From a virus, in IMG/VR virus record IMGVR_UViG_3300030060_005751, positions 1-44,715 of that record: DNA of 44,715 nucleotides. One strand, given 5' to 3'. Shown in pieces: positions 38,823 to 44,715 of the stretch. Positions within the stretch are counted from its first letter, which is position 1. Every line of letters starts with the position of its first letter. A program made the position numbers and the translations under genes. The notes below the pieces were generated by a model. It saw only the letters and a program-made list of their open reading frames with translations, was not told where the DNA came from and searched no databases.

Positions 38823-38844
38823 AAAAAGCGCTATAGGTAAAAAA
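38823..38844. repeat. 22-bp direct repeat, left copy
   Basis: AAAAAGCGCTATAGGTAAAA plus AA; 21 of 22 positions match the copy at 39189-39210. An inverted copy of TATAGGTAAAA occurs at 38888-38898. The pair brackets the plus-strand gene at 38945. Confidence 0.85.
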
Positions 38845-38944
38845 ATACTCCCAAAATTTTTTTGTATAGGGTGTTAGTAAAAAAACATTTTACCTATACC
38901 ACATTTTATGATTAGATTTAGGTATCAAAGATAAGGAAAAAACA

Positions 38945-39190
38945 ATGAAGTTATACAAATCATCAAGACAAACAAACCTATTTCCTCAAGGTATTAAGAA
39001 ACAAAAATGGAATAGGGGGAATCCACTAACAAAGAAAGATAAGTTATATAGAATATCTACTTACAATAATATAAGAAGTAATGGTGGTACTTTAAGAGAT
39101 GTGGCCATAGCGTGGGGTATGTCACCAAATAGTTGTGGTACAGTACATTACAAAGTTTGGGATTATAAAGAAGAGTTAGGAATAAAATAA
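38945..39190 (+). CDS. Small basic protein, possible HTH, flanked by repeats
   Basis: 81 residues, plus strand, AAGGAA ribosome site. The N-terminal half is basic (S-S-R-Q-T-N-L-F-P-Q). The C-terminal G-G-T-L-R-D-V-A-I-A-W-G-M-S-P-N-S-C-G-T-V-H-Y-K-V-W has the rhythm of a helix-turn-helix (A-x-x-W-G-M-S-x-x-S). It may bind the flanking repeats as a regulator, or be the protein of a small mobile unit. No known family recognised. Confidence 0.68.
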   Translation: MKLYKSSRQTNLFPQGIKKQKWNRGNPLTKKDKLYRISTYNNIRSNGGTLRDVAIAWGMSPNSCGTVHYKVWDYKEELGIK

Positions 39191-39210
39191 AAAGCGCTAT
39201 GGGTAAAAAA
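39189..39210. repeat. 22-bp direct repeat, right copy
   Basis: AAAAAGCGCTATGGGTAAAA plus AA, one mismatch to the left copy at 38823, beginning in the stop codon of the plus-strand gene. Confidence 0.85.
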
Positions 39211-39241
39211 GCAACCTCGGGATCCATACGACCTTAGCCGG

Positions 39242-39420
39242 GCTAAAGTATTACTTTAGCGTTTTGGAAAACCAAATGAAGATTAGGTATAGGAGGGGGG
39301 TACAGCAATAGGGCTGGTCAAAGGAGATTGAAACCCAGCCCTACGCCGTTTAAATGTGAGCCACCCACCTCGGAGGCCTTTTAACTCATGTCAGACACAA
39401 GAACCTCGGAGGTAGGGTGG
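39242..39420. ncRNA. GC-rich structured non-coding segment, three hairpins
   Basis: Three hairpins in series in an otherwise AT-rich genome: GCTAAAGTA/TACTTTAGC (39242-39260); TAGGGCTGG/CCAGCCCTA (39309-39343), whose loop holds AAAGGAG; and a 16-bp arm pair starting CCACCC and ending GGGTGG (39361-39420) with one bulge and one mismatch. No open frame fits. Strand is uncertain: downstream of the plus gene or 3' tail of the ATPase transcript. Confidence 0.5.
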
Positions 39421-39427
39421 ATATCTT

Positions 39428-39739
39428 TTAGTTGTTGTCCTCTATCTCGTGGTCGGTGAATAACTCTTCGTCACTACCATCAGACACGAACTTCTGTACT
39501 ATCTGTTTGACAAAGGTACGTTCACTATCCACACCACCTGTCGGGTCATACTGAGGGTAGATGGTGATGTCAGCAGCTTCCATTAGACTAAATCCATCGA
39601 AGAGTAACCCAGCAATCTCTACTGAGGTTCTTGTTGATACTCCACTCGTTATACGAGGGTTATCGGTTTGAGCCTCTGTACGAGTTAGATGGGTAATGGA
39701 CGATAAGCTCTTCTTCGTCATTAAGTAAGTCCATCTCAA
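39428..39739 (-). CDS. CobS/MoxR-like ATPase, C-terminal lid part (after frameshift)
   Basis: Only the part from about 39700 down is likely translated as ATPase sequence: T-H-L-T-R-T-E...I-T-S-G-V-S-T-R-T-S-V-E-I-A-G-L-L-F-D-G-F-S-L-M-E-A-A-D is the expected C-terminal lid of MoxR/CobS ATPases, including the sensor-2-type S-T-R motif. It continues the ATPase in the +1 frame relative to the upstream part, so the two together make one protein of about 370 residues. Whether by programmed frameshift, mutation or sequencing error cannot be decided here. Confidence 0.75.
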   Translation of the reverse strand: MRWTYLMTKKSLSSITHLTRTEAQTDNPRITSGVSTRTSVEIAGLLFDGFSLMEAADITIYPQYDPTGGVDSERTFVKQIVQKFVSDGSDEELFTDHEIEDNN

Positions 39740-40541
39740 TGACAGTAAATCTATCCATAAGAGCCTTATCTAGCTGACGAGTCGCTGTGTATTCATTACC
39801 TATATTAGCAGTCGCAATAAAGGTAACTCCATCAGCCACTTTAATGGTATCTTGACCATCTGCTTCGTCCAACCTTAAGTATCTCTGACCTTGGTCGAGA
39901 ACCGTCATTAAGATGTTCCAAGCATCAGGATGAGCCCTTGTTAACTCGTCTAAGAGGATAACAGCATTCTCTGTCTGAATAGCCTTGACAAAGAGAGACT
40001 CAGAAAAGAAAGTACCTTTCTTCTTGTCGAAATGAACATTACCGATTAGAGATGCTCTCGGGTCTTGAGTAGCACCCAAGTTGAAGTAAAAGTCAGGTCT
40101 GTCAAGGGCATTGACAAGTGATTTAGCCGCCATAGTCTTACCACAACCGGCTTGACCTGTCATCATGATATTCTTACCTCTGACGGCTGACCTAATAAGG
40201 TACTTCCACTTCAACTCTTTCATAACGAGCCCTTGTGGTTTTAAACCATAGGAATTAGAAATAAAATCTACGATAGCCTCATGACCATCAGGTATCTCTA
40301 CATCGGAAGGGGCTTCAGGTACATGGGATACTACACCAAATTGTTCCATTGGTACTTTCCACCAATAGATACGACCATTCTTGCCCTCTCGACATTCAAG
40401 AGCCATACCAGCGTTATACGCTTTTTTCCTCGTGCCAGTCCTTATAGCAGAGGTATATTTTTTACCATCACTATCGACAGCGTTATATCGATTACCCGAT
40501 TTAACGACTTGAACGACAGTTCCAACAGTTGGTTTATTCAT
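39660..40541 (-). CDS. CobS/MoxR-like AAA+ ATPase, N-terminal part (frameshifted)
   Basis: 293 codons. The N-terminal about 70 residues form a small basic domain. AAA+ core: Walker A GQAGCGKT at 129-136, Walker B V-I-L-L-D-E at 194-199, sensor-1 A-T-A-N-I-G with Asn 246, and arginine finger D-R-F at 263-265. Homology ends near E-E-E-L (residue 279); the last residues V-H-Y-P-S-N-S-Y-R-G are out of frame with the family, and the lid lies in the next frame. In marine T4-like phages CobS-like ATPases pair with a CobT-like VWA protein, as seen at 43469. Probably remodels or loads a protein target by ATP hydrolysis. Confidence 0.85.
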   Translation of the reverse strand: MNKPTVGTVVQVVKSGNRYNAVDSDGKKYTSAIRTGTRKKAYNAGMALECREGKNGRIYWWKVPMEQFGVVSHVPEAPSDVEIPDGHEAIVDFISNSYGLKPQGLVMKELKWKYLIRSAVRGKNIMMTGQAGCGKTMAAKSLVNALDRPDFYFNLGATQDPRASLIGNVHFDKKKGTFFSESLFVKAIQTENAVILLDELTRAHPDAWNILMTVLDQGQRYLRLDEADGQDTIKVADGVTFIATANIGNEYTATRQLDKALMDRFTVIEMDLLNDEEELIVHYPSNSYRGSNR

Positions 40542-40568
40542 CCTTTTTTTCTCCTTTATTTACAGTTA

Positions 40569-40597
40569 AAGCTACGAAGAATAATGGTTAAAGTCAA
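40569..40597 (-). promoter_or_regulatory. Early-type promoter TTGACT-17-TAGCTT for ATPase gene
   Basis: -35 TTGACT at 40592-40597 preceded by AATGC, 17-bp spacer, -10 TAGCTT at 40569-40574. It lies 28 nt before the ATPase ATG. Confidence 0.68.
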
Positions 40598-40842
40598 GCA
40601 TTTTCTTCAATTATTTTTGGGACGCCAGAAGTATTTCTACTAGCAGTGACTCTTAATCCTAGTCCCTAACTGTAGTGTGGTGGGGACTTGAACCCCACAG
40701 CCGCTCTGAGTGTGCCTCAACGAACTATTCAGAGAATCACTTCCTTTCGTTCTACGACTCCACTAGGCTAGATAGGTGATTAATCCATCCAATACCCTTC
40801 ACACCAACCTCTTTGGGGAGCACATCCCCTCAAGGATACCTA
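40598..40842 (-). ncRNA. Candidate structured RNA with tRNA-like T arm
   Basis: Starts just after a strong promoter and is much richer in G/C than its flanks. Minus strand order: GGGGA-TGTGC-TCCCC hairpin (40815-40829), AACGAA/TTCGTT and CTCTGA/TCAGAG pairings, a canonical T arm TGGGG-TTCAAGT-CCCCA (40681-40697) followed by CCACACT, and a closed GGGAC...GTCCC domain (40619-40666). No full tRNA cloverleaf or tmRNA signature fits. It may be a decayed tRNA, an intron-bearing tRNA or a new small RNA. Confidence 0.5.
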
Positions 40843-40872
40843 AATATAACACGAAAAAGCAATACAAGTCAA
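40843..40872 (-). promoter_or_regulatory. Early-type promoter TTGACT-18-TATATT for RNA candidate
   Basis: -35 TTGACT at 40867-40872 preceded by AATGC, 18-bp spacer, -10 TATATT at 40843-40848. No gene start follows; transcription would enter the structured RNA segment. Confidence 0.78.
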
Positions 40873-40942
40873 GCATTAATTAGCGTTTTTCTGGAATAAA
40901 TTGGCGTAATCAATCCAACGCTAACTTAACGCCCATAGTCGG

Positions 40943-40972
40943 AATATAACACTAAAACAGCATATAAGTCAA
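40943..40972 (-). promoter_or_regulatory. Early-type promoter TTGACT-18-TATATT, tandem copy
   Basis: Same geometry exactly 100 bp upstream of the previous one: -35 at 40967-40972, -10 TATATT at 40943-40948. A TTAGCGTT/AACGCTAA inverted repeat lies between the two. Confidence 0.75.
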
Positions 40973-41025
40973 GTAAAATGCTATAAAACCTATAGAAAAA
41001 TAATTTTTGCTAAGTGTGTGTGAGC

Positions 41026-41055
41026 ACTATATGATTCGATGTGTCATATAGTCAA
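41026..41055 (-). promoter_or_regulatory. Possible promoter TTGACT-18-TATAGT
   Basis: -35 TTGACT at 41050-41055 and -10 TATAGT at 41026-41031 with an 18-bp spacer, but lacking the AATGC context of the other family members. Confidence 0.45.
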
Positions 41056-41355
41056 TAATCAGTAGATTTGTCAGATGTATAGTCTTATATTGCTGCGAAA
41101 TTACCCACGACTCCCCACCTGTAACCATTTAGATGAAGTATTATATTGAATATTTTGTGTGTATCCCTCGATAGAGGGTAAGAAGTGTTATAAATAAGAA
41201 AGTGCTAACTATTGAATATGTCTCGTTCTAACTCACGAGAAAGTCGGTAAGATACGAATACAACAACAAGGTAAAAGATAACTTCTACCATAACTCATCC
41301 ACTATCTGGTCAAGTAGCCACAATATAAAACATACCGTTATACATTCCAATAACA

Positions 41356-41628
41356 TCATTCCCCCCTTCCATCATTTATAATACCTATCAAATCTGCTAC
41401 TAGGGGATGATACTCAGGATGTTGAGCAAGTGTACTTATTAACTTTTCCACATACTCTGCTGGTATATGTCCAATCTCAGGATGGTCTACTAATATTTTA
41501 CCCGCGTGAAAAAAACTATCAATGGCTTTATGTACATCATCGGGATGGTCACCCTTAATACGAGCTTTCCCATCCACATAGTCGTTGATGAGAGATTCAT
41601 AATATTCTTTATCTATCTTTTTTTCCAT
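41356..41628 (-). CDS. Small helical protein of unknown function
   Basis: 90 residues, with Y-Y-E-S-L-I-N-D-Y-V-D-G, His-rich stretches (D-H-P-D-D-V-H, D-H-P-E-I-G-H, A-Q-H-P-E-Y-H) and helices. GAGG ribosome site; overlaps the GIY-YIG gene by 16 nt. The repeated H-P-[DE] pattern could bind metal. Not recognised. Confidence 0.68.
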   Translation of the reverse strand: MEKKIDKEYYESLINDYVDGKARIKGDHPDDVHKAIDSFFHAGKILVDHPEIGHIPAEYVEKLISTLAQHPEYHPLVADLIGIINDGRGE

Positions 41629-42143
41629 AATTTCCTCTTGTCTTTAGGAGTTAATCCTTTGATACGATACTCTTCTTTGAGAGCTTCACTTGCTGTAAAA
41701 CCTGACTTATACCATTTTAATTCAAATGGTAGTCTACTTCGTACATATTTACTTCCCTTACCACTTTGATGTTCCTTCATCCTTCTATCTATATCACCCT
41801 TACATATACCTGTATAAATACTTCTATCATTACACTCTAATTGGTAAACAGACCATTCCGCAACCATAGGTTTCTTTGTAAACGGGTCTTTCTTTATCTT
41901 TTCATTGTTCATCATATTTAATTTATCCGTCGCACTTAGTAGACCTAAATGGTCTTTTATGTCAAGCAAATCCGATTCTATTTTATCCAATTTCTTGGTC
42001 ACCTTTTCCATTTCTTTAATCGAGACAACTCCATGACCATAGACCTTATGAGGTCGTTTAATTATTTGTAGGATTTGTCTAATAGACTTCTCTACATTTA
42101 ACTTTGGTTTTAATTCTTTTAACTTGTCAAGGTTACTACTCAT
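41613..42143 (-). CDS. GIY-YIG endonuclease-domain protein
   Basis: 176 residues. The N-terminal about 95 residues are helical/coiled-coil. The GIY-YIG domain at 97-172 has S-V-Y-Q-L (GIY position), S-I-Y-T-G-I (YIG position) at 108-113, D-I-D-R-R-M-K-E-H with catalytic-type Arg 120, G-K-G-S-K-Y-V-R, and E-A-L-K-E-E-Y-R-I-K with the conserved Glu. It is closest to the UvrC/YhbQ-like group. It could be a homing or DNA-processing nuclease; the N-terminal extension may give target specificity. Its start overlaps the upstream micropeptide. Confidence 0.85.
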   Translation of the reverse strand: MSSNLDKLKELKPKLNVEKSIRQILQIIKRPHKVYGHGVVSIKEMEKVTKKLDKIESDLLDIKDHLGLLSATDKLNMMNNEKIKKDPFTKKPMVAEWSVYQLECNDRSIYTGICKGDIDRRMKEHQSGKGSKYVRSRLPFELKWYKSGFTASEALKEEYRIKGLTPKDKRKLWKKR

Positions 42144-42243
42144 CTTTACTTCTATCCCTACGATTAGCCCAATATACCCATAAGGTTACCATAACAATAG
42201 GACTTACCAACACACCCAATATCACCAACAAAAAGCTAAACAT
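42136..42243 (-). CDS. 35-residue membrane micropeptide
   Basis: From the ATG at 42243: M-F-S-F-L-L-V-I-L-G-V-L-V-S-P-I-V-M-V-T then W-V-Y-W-A-N-R-R-D-R. One hydrophobic helix with a basic cytoplasmic end. Three in-frame ATG codons (42249, 42246, 42243) follow an AAAGGG site. It overlaps genes on both sides by 8 nt, consistent with coupling. Confidence 0.6.
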   Translation of the reverse strand: MFSFLLVILGVLVSPIVMVTLWVYWANRRDRSKDE

Positions 42244-42460
42244 CATCATCCCTTTCATCCCAATAGCGGTCAAATAAGTCTTCTTTGCTTGTGTCATCCC
42301 AATCCATCCCATAATTAAAATAGTCTCTTATATAACTATCTATATCGGAACGATTAAAATAAAGTCCACGAATGTTTGGTGGACGAGTCTTTCTATATTG
42401 TTCTTGGTCTTGGTTGATACGCTTCCAAAGGTAATAACCCAACTTATTCGCGTTTTGCAT
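42236..42460 (-). CDS. Small acidic/aromatic protein of unknown function
   Basis: 74 residues with Y-Y-L-W-K-R-I-N-Q-D-Q-E-Q-Y-R-K-T-R-P-P-N-I-R-G-L and a C-terminal acidic tail. 17-nt overlap with the upstream gene. Not recognised. Confidence 0.65.
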   Translation of the reverse strand: MQNANKLGYYLWKRINQDQEQYRKTRPPNIRGLYFNRSDIDSYIRDYFNYGMDWDDTSKEDLFDRYWDERDDDV

Positions 42461-42662
42461 TTGTCCATTTACCCTTCGTCATTGTTACATCATCCTTCGG
42501 ATACCACAATCCAATGCCTGAATCTCCACCTTCCATCACAAATACCATTTCTACACCATCAATAGTTTTTCTTTCTTGAGCATAACCACGGCGTTCTACT
42601 ATATGAACACCATCGGGTTTATACTCCACTTTCTTTACTCTACACGGATTACGTTTTGTCAT
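42444..42662 (-). CDS. Small beta-rich protein of unknown function
   Basis: 72 residues, MTKRNPCRVKKVEYKPDGVH..., strand-rich with W-Y-P-K-D-D-V-T. Overlaps neighbours by 4 nt upstream and 17 nt downstream. Not recognised. Confidence 0.65.
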   Translation of the reverse strand: MTKRNPCRVKKVEYKPDGVHIVERRGYAQERKTIDGVEMVFVMEGGDSGIGLWYPKDDVTMTKGKWTNAKRE

Positions 42663-43000
42663 TTTGACTCCTCTTCGTCATCATCCCAACTTGGTAGATT
42701 CATCCCTAATTCCCATATGATTTCATCTAAACCTTTTGCTGGATGTTTATTAATTTCTTCTCTTTCTTTTTGATTTAACTTTGCTAAGTCAGCTAGTTCA
42801 TCAAGATGGCGCTCAATAGATGTTCTTGGTCTTGGTTCAAAGTCAAACGGATTATCTTCATTATATGGGTAAAGGTCATACATCTTGGAATAAAATGGCA
42901 TAATCATTTCATTGTATTCGGGATGTAACTTCATAAGATGTTTTACACAAAACATCATACGAACCCAATCTTTTGGTTTGACTTGAATTGGTTTACGCAA
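42659..43000 (-). CDS. Small protein of unknown function
   Basis: 113 residues with a likely TTG start at 43000 overlapping the upstream gene by 8 nt. Basic N-terminus (R-K-P-I-Q-V-K-P-K-D-W-V-R-M-M-F), then F-E-P-R-P-R-T-S-I-E-R-H-L-D-E-L-A-D-L-A and an acidic end. Not recognised. Confidence 0.65.
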   Translation of the reverse strand: MRKPIQVKPKDWVRMMFCVKHLMKLHPEYNEMIMPFYSKMYDLYPYNEDNPFDFEPRPRTSIERHLDELADLAKLNQKEREEINKHPAKGLDEIIWELGMNLPSWDDDEEESK

Positions 43001-43217
43001 AACCTAAACTTTGACTTAATAGCGAATGAACCATAAGTTTCTCGTATTCATCATCACTTATTTTGTCCACACTTTTAACCAATAAACCTTGTAATTCTCC
43101 ATCGGTCATACTTGATACGATATAGTCGATGGCATCATCAAGAGATTTACGAGCTTCATCGGGCATCTCTTCGGTTGATAATTCTATTAAACTATCGATT
43201 AGTTCGGGTAATGTCAT
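42993..43217 (-). CDS. Small acidic helical protein of unknown function
   Basis: 74 residues, MTLPELIDSLIELSTEEM..., all-helical and acidic. AAGGAG ribosome site; first gene after a 68-nt gap that contains an A/T-rich run (TTATATATATAAATC on the minus strand). Confidence 0.68.
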   Translation of the reverse strand: MTLPELIDSLIELSTEEMPDEARKSLDDAIDYIVSSMTDGELQGLLVKSVDKISDDEYEKLMVHSLLSQSLGFA

Positions 43218-43285
43218 TTTAACTCCTTATTAATAATTATGATTTATATATATAACCCACAAAAAAAATTTCCCAAATTTCTCAA

Positions 43286-43468
43286 TTAACTCTTCCAAAA
43301 TTTCACTCTCGTACTCGTTCCATTTACAAATGCCTCCCAACTACACTCATCCCATAAACAATTCCAATAGTGGTCGAAACCCTTTCGCGTGGCTGGTTTC
43401 ATTCTCCAGCCACACGGACACATAGGGTTGTTTTTGAGTTTTTTATTGTGTAACCATTTTCGAATCAT
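43286..43468 (-). CDS. Small zinc-ribbon-like protein
   Basis: 60 residues. C-P-C-G-W at 17-21 and N-C-L-W-D-E-C at 36-42 provide four cysteines in a zinc-ribbon arrangement, with basic flanks. Possibly nucleic acid or protein binding. It starts immediately after the VWA protein stop (TAA-ATG), so it is coupled to the CobT-like gene. Confidence 0.72.
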   Translation of the reverse strand: MIRKWLHNKKLKNNPMCPCGWRMKPATRKGFDHYWNCLWDECSWEAFVNGTSTRVKFWKS

Positions 43469-44715
43469 TTACTTCTGAAGGAACTTGTCATTCATTGTTT
43501 TGGCAACATTCATCATGTTAGTACAATCGATGAAACTCGCATCCTTACCATACATTCTTTTGAAAGTATTTTCATCATTTTCACTTCTGTAACCCTCAGA
43601 GATAAAGTAACTCATGATTTTGATTCCATTATTCTTCATCATTTTTACCATTCTTCTGGTGTGGTCAATAGCTCTGTCACCAGCATAATAAACATCATGA
43701 CTAGCGTATCTTCTACCACCAGTAGAGAACCAAGGCGCTCCATCTGAATAGTTGATGAAATAGTTATCTTCACCATTTGAACCTTGTAACCACTTCTTCA
43801 TAATGGCTTCGTAACATAGTGACTCAGGAGTAACTCCACCAGGCTGAAGAGCCTTCCAAAGAGTTTTGATTTTAGTCAACTTATCTTTCTTACTGTTGTA
43901 AATAATCACAACAATCGGCTTATCTTTGTTAGTCCATCTAACATCAACAGTAACTTGAATGTTTCCAGCCATATCAGCAGCTTTACACATCGCAACAGCA
44001 GACTTAATGGCTTTCTCAAACTTTCCACCACTCATAGAACCAGAACCATCAATTGACAAGTGTAAGTTAGCTTTATTGTATCTTTCTTTCTGAATCTGTG
44101 AAAAGACATTCTCATTACCAAAACCTAACTCAGAGATTAATCTCTTATTGATTTTACCTGTGTTTTGTCTCGTGAAAATCAAATCTTTCTCTTCACCACG
44201 AATCTTAAGTTTTCTACCGAGAATAGCACCGAGTCTGAAACCTTCGTTGATTGCCTCAACCATTTGAACACCACCACTCCAATTGTATCTACCATCGTAA
44301 TAAGAGTCATCAAGAGAACGAAAGAAAGGAAAGGCACCACTCTCAATAAGTTCTTTAGTTAGTGAAGGAATCACAACAGTTCCAACTTTACCAATTCTAC
44401 CATCACCAACCTCGACCAACTCTGTATTTGAGTTTGATAGAGCATTGACAATCTCTGAATCTTTTTTGGTCAAAGTAGATTTTGGAGTTTGACCATCCAA
44501 GAACTCTTTTTGTTTATCAAACATATTCTGAATTTGTTTCTGTTGTTGTGGAGTCAACTCATCACCGTTTGACTTTGTAGGAGCTCCATCATCAGGAGTC
44601 ATCTGAGCATCACCAGTGTCAACCTCAGTTCCATCTCCATCAGAACTACCTTCAGACTCTTTATTTTCACCACTCTCGGTATTTTCGTTGTTACCTTGAC
44701 TATTACCCTCTTCAG
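43469..44715 (-). CDS. CobT-like VWA-domain protein (5' end beyond window)
   Basis: The frame stays open to the right edge, so the N-terminus is missing. An internal ATG at 44602 lies after an acidic Asn/Glu/Ser/Gly-rich linker, the typical CobT linker, so it is probably not the start. Counted from that ATG, the VWA domain at about 178-290 has the MIDAS D-G-S-G-S (185-189), Thr 258 in G-G-V-T-P-E and D-G-A-P-W at 287. CobT-type VWA proteins work with a CobS-type AAA+ ATPase; that partner lies at 39428-40541. In the family the pair inserts metal or remodels a partner protein; the phage target is unknown. Confidence 0.85.
   Translation of the reverse strand, partial: EEGNSQGNNENTESGENKESEGSSDGDGTEVDTGDAQMTPDDGAPTKSNGDELTPQQQKQIQNMFDKQKEFLDGQTPKSTLTKKDSEIVNALSNSNTELVEVGDGRIGKVGTVVIPSLTKELIESGAFPFFRSLDDSYYDGRYNWSGGVQMVEAINEGFRLGAILGRKLKIRGEEKDLIFTRQNTGKINKRLISELGFGNENVFSQIQKERYNKANLHLSIDGSGSMSGGKFEKAIKSAVAMCKAADMAGNIQVTVDVRWTNKDKPIVVIIYNSKKDKLTKIKTLWKALQPGGVTPESLCYEAIMKKWLQGSNGEDNYFINYSDGAPWFSTGGRRYASHDVYYAGDRAIDHTRRMVKMMKNNGIKIMSYFISEGYRSENDENTFKRMYGKDASFIDCTNMMNVAKTMNDKFLQK

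Larger units (their letters stand above)
40542..41355. other. 814-bp non-coding region
   Basis: No convincing open frame on either strand. It holds three clear minus-strand promoters (40569, 40843, 40943), one weaker (41026), a GC-rich structured stretch (40619-40830), and a CCCTC-GATA-GAGGG hairpin at 41166-41179. The rest (41180-41355) shows no gene. A replication origin is possible but without direct evidence. Confidence 0.7.

Noticed and set aside
38100-39200. Integrase or transposase-type mobile element
   Set aside because: No recombinase motif is present in the small plus-strand genes despite the flanking repeats.
40598-40842. tmRNA
   Set aside because: No GGGGCTGA-type 5' end, no resume-codon peptide frame, and the region is too short, although the T arm is tRNA-like.
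40542-41355. Replication origin
   Set aside because: Only promoters and hairpins are visible; there are no clear iterons or skew evidence that can be judged by eye.

Overview
This window looks like about 45 kb of a contractile-tailed (T4-like, myovirus-type) phage genome, AT-rich and very tightly packed, with almost every gene on the minus strand. The phage identity rests on recognisable baseplate genes (gp6-, gp25- and gp5-like), a gp55-like late sigma factor, a lytic transglycosylase, a CobS/CobT-like MoxR ATPase plus VWA pair, a T4 PseT-like phosphatase and two tRNA genes. Several families match proteins I associate with uncultured marine phages. The host is probably a Gram-negative of the FCB group (Bacteroidota, Marinimicrobia or relatives): exported proteins end their signal peptides in S-Q/A-Q, and one lipoprotein has an acidic stretch right after the lipid cysteine. 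The early promoters are TTGACT/TATATT type, which is not the usual Bacteroidota form and mildly favours a Marinimicrobia-like host. This host call is inference.

Layout from left to right (transcription mostly right to left). 1-2977: five small genes, several starting with the same roughly 10-residue N-terminus (M-[IV]-x-L-x-x-[LI]-[LIF]-x-E) that resembles the T4 capsid-targeting peptide, so they may be head-packaged and injected proteins; one is a P-loop kinase-like protein. 3016-5519: a cluster of four type IV pilin/pseudopilin-like proteins and a secreted protein. 5702-9385: an envelope operon with small membrane proteins, a lipoprotein, a redox-dead thioredoxin-fold protein, a membrane protein with a GspE/PilB N-terminal (MshEN-like) domain, an 18-residue Cys-rich peptide and a predicted outer-membrane barrel. 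9418-30270: tail fibre/adhesin and baseplate genes with PKD, LamG and DNRLRE-type modules. 30298-32044: late sigma factor and small regulators or coiled-coil proteins.

32209-38039: short early or middle operons, each behind a conserved promoter, encoding a Popeye-like membrane cNMP-domain protein, a lytic transglycosylase, many small unknown proteins, HAD phosphatase, tRNA-Cys, tRNA-Ala and a string of 24-37 residue micro-genes. 38123-39427: a small island that includes the only two plus-strand genes, a TonB C-terminal-domain protein, direct repeats and GC-rich structured non-coding DNA. 39428-44715: CobS-like ATPase (split by an apparent frameshift), an 800-bp non-coding region with three or four promoters and a GC-rich structured RNA candidate, then GIY-YIG nuclease, small genes and the CobT-like VWA protein running off the right end.

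The most unusual feature is the amount of envelope-directed, host-like machinery: pilins, a secretion-ATPase-type N-domain, TonB C-terminal domain, OM barrel, lipoproteins and thioredoxin fold. A working hypothesis is that the phage remodels or blocks the host type IV pilus/type II secretion and TonB systems during infection, for example for superinfection exclusion or nutrient uptake. No assembly ATPase, platform protein or prepilin peptidase is seen here, so any pilin assembly would need host parts or genes outside the window.
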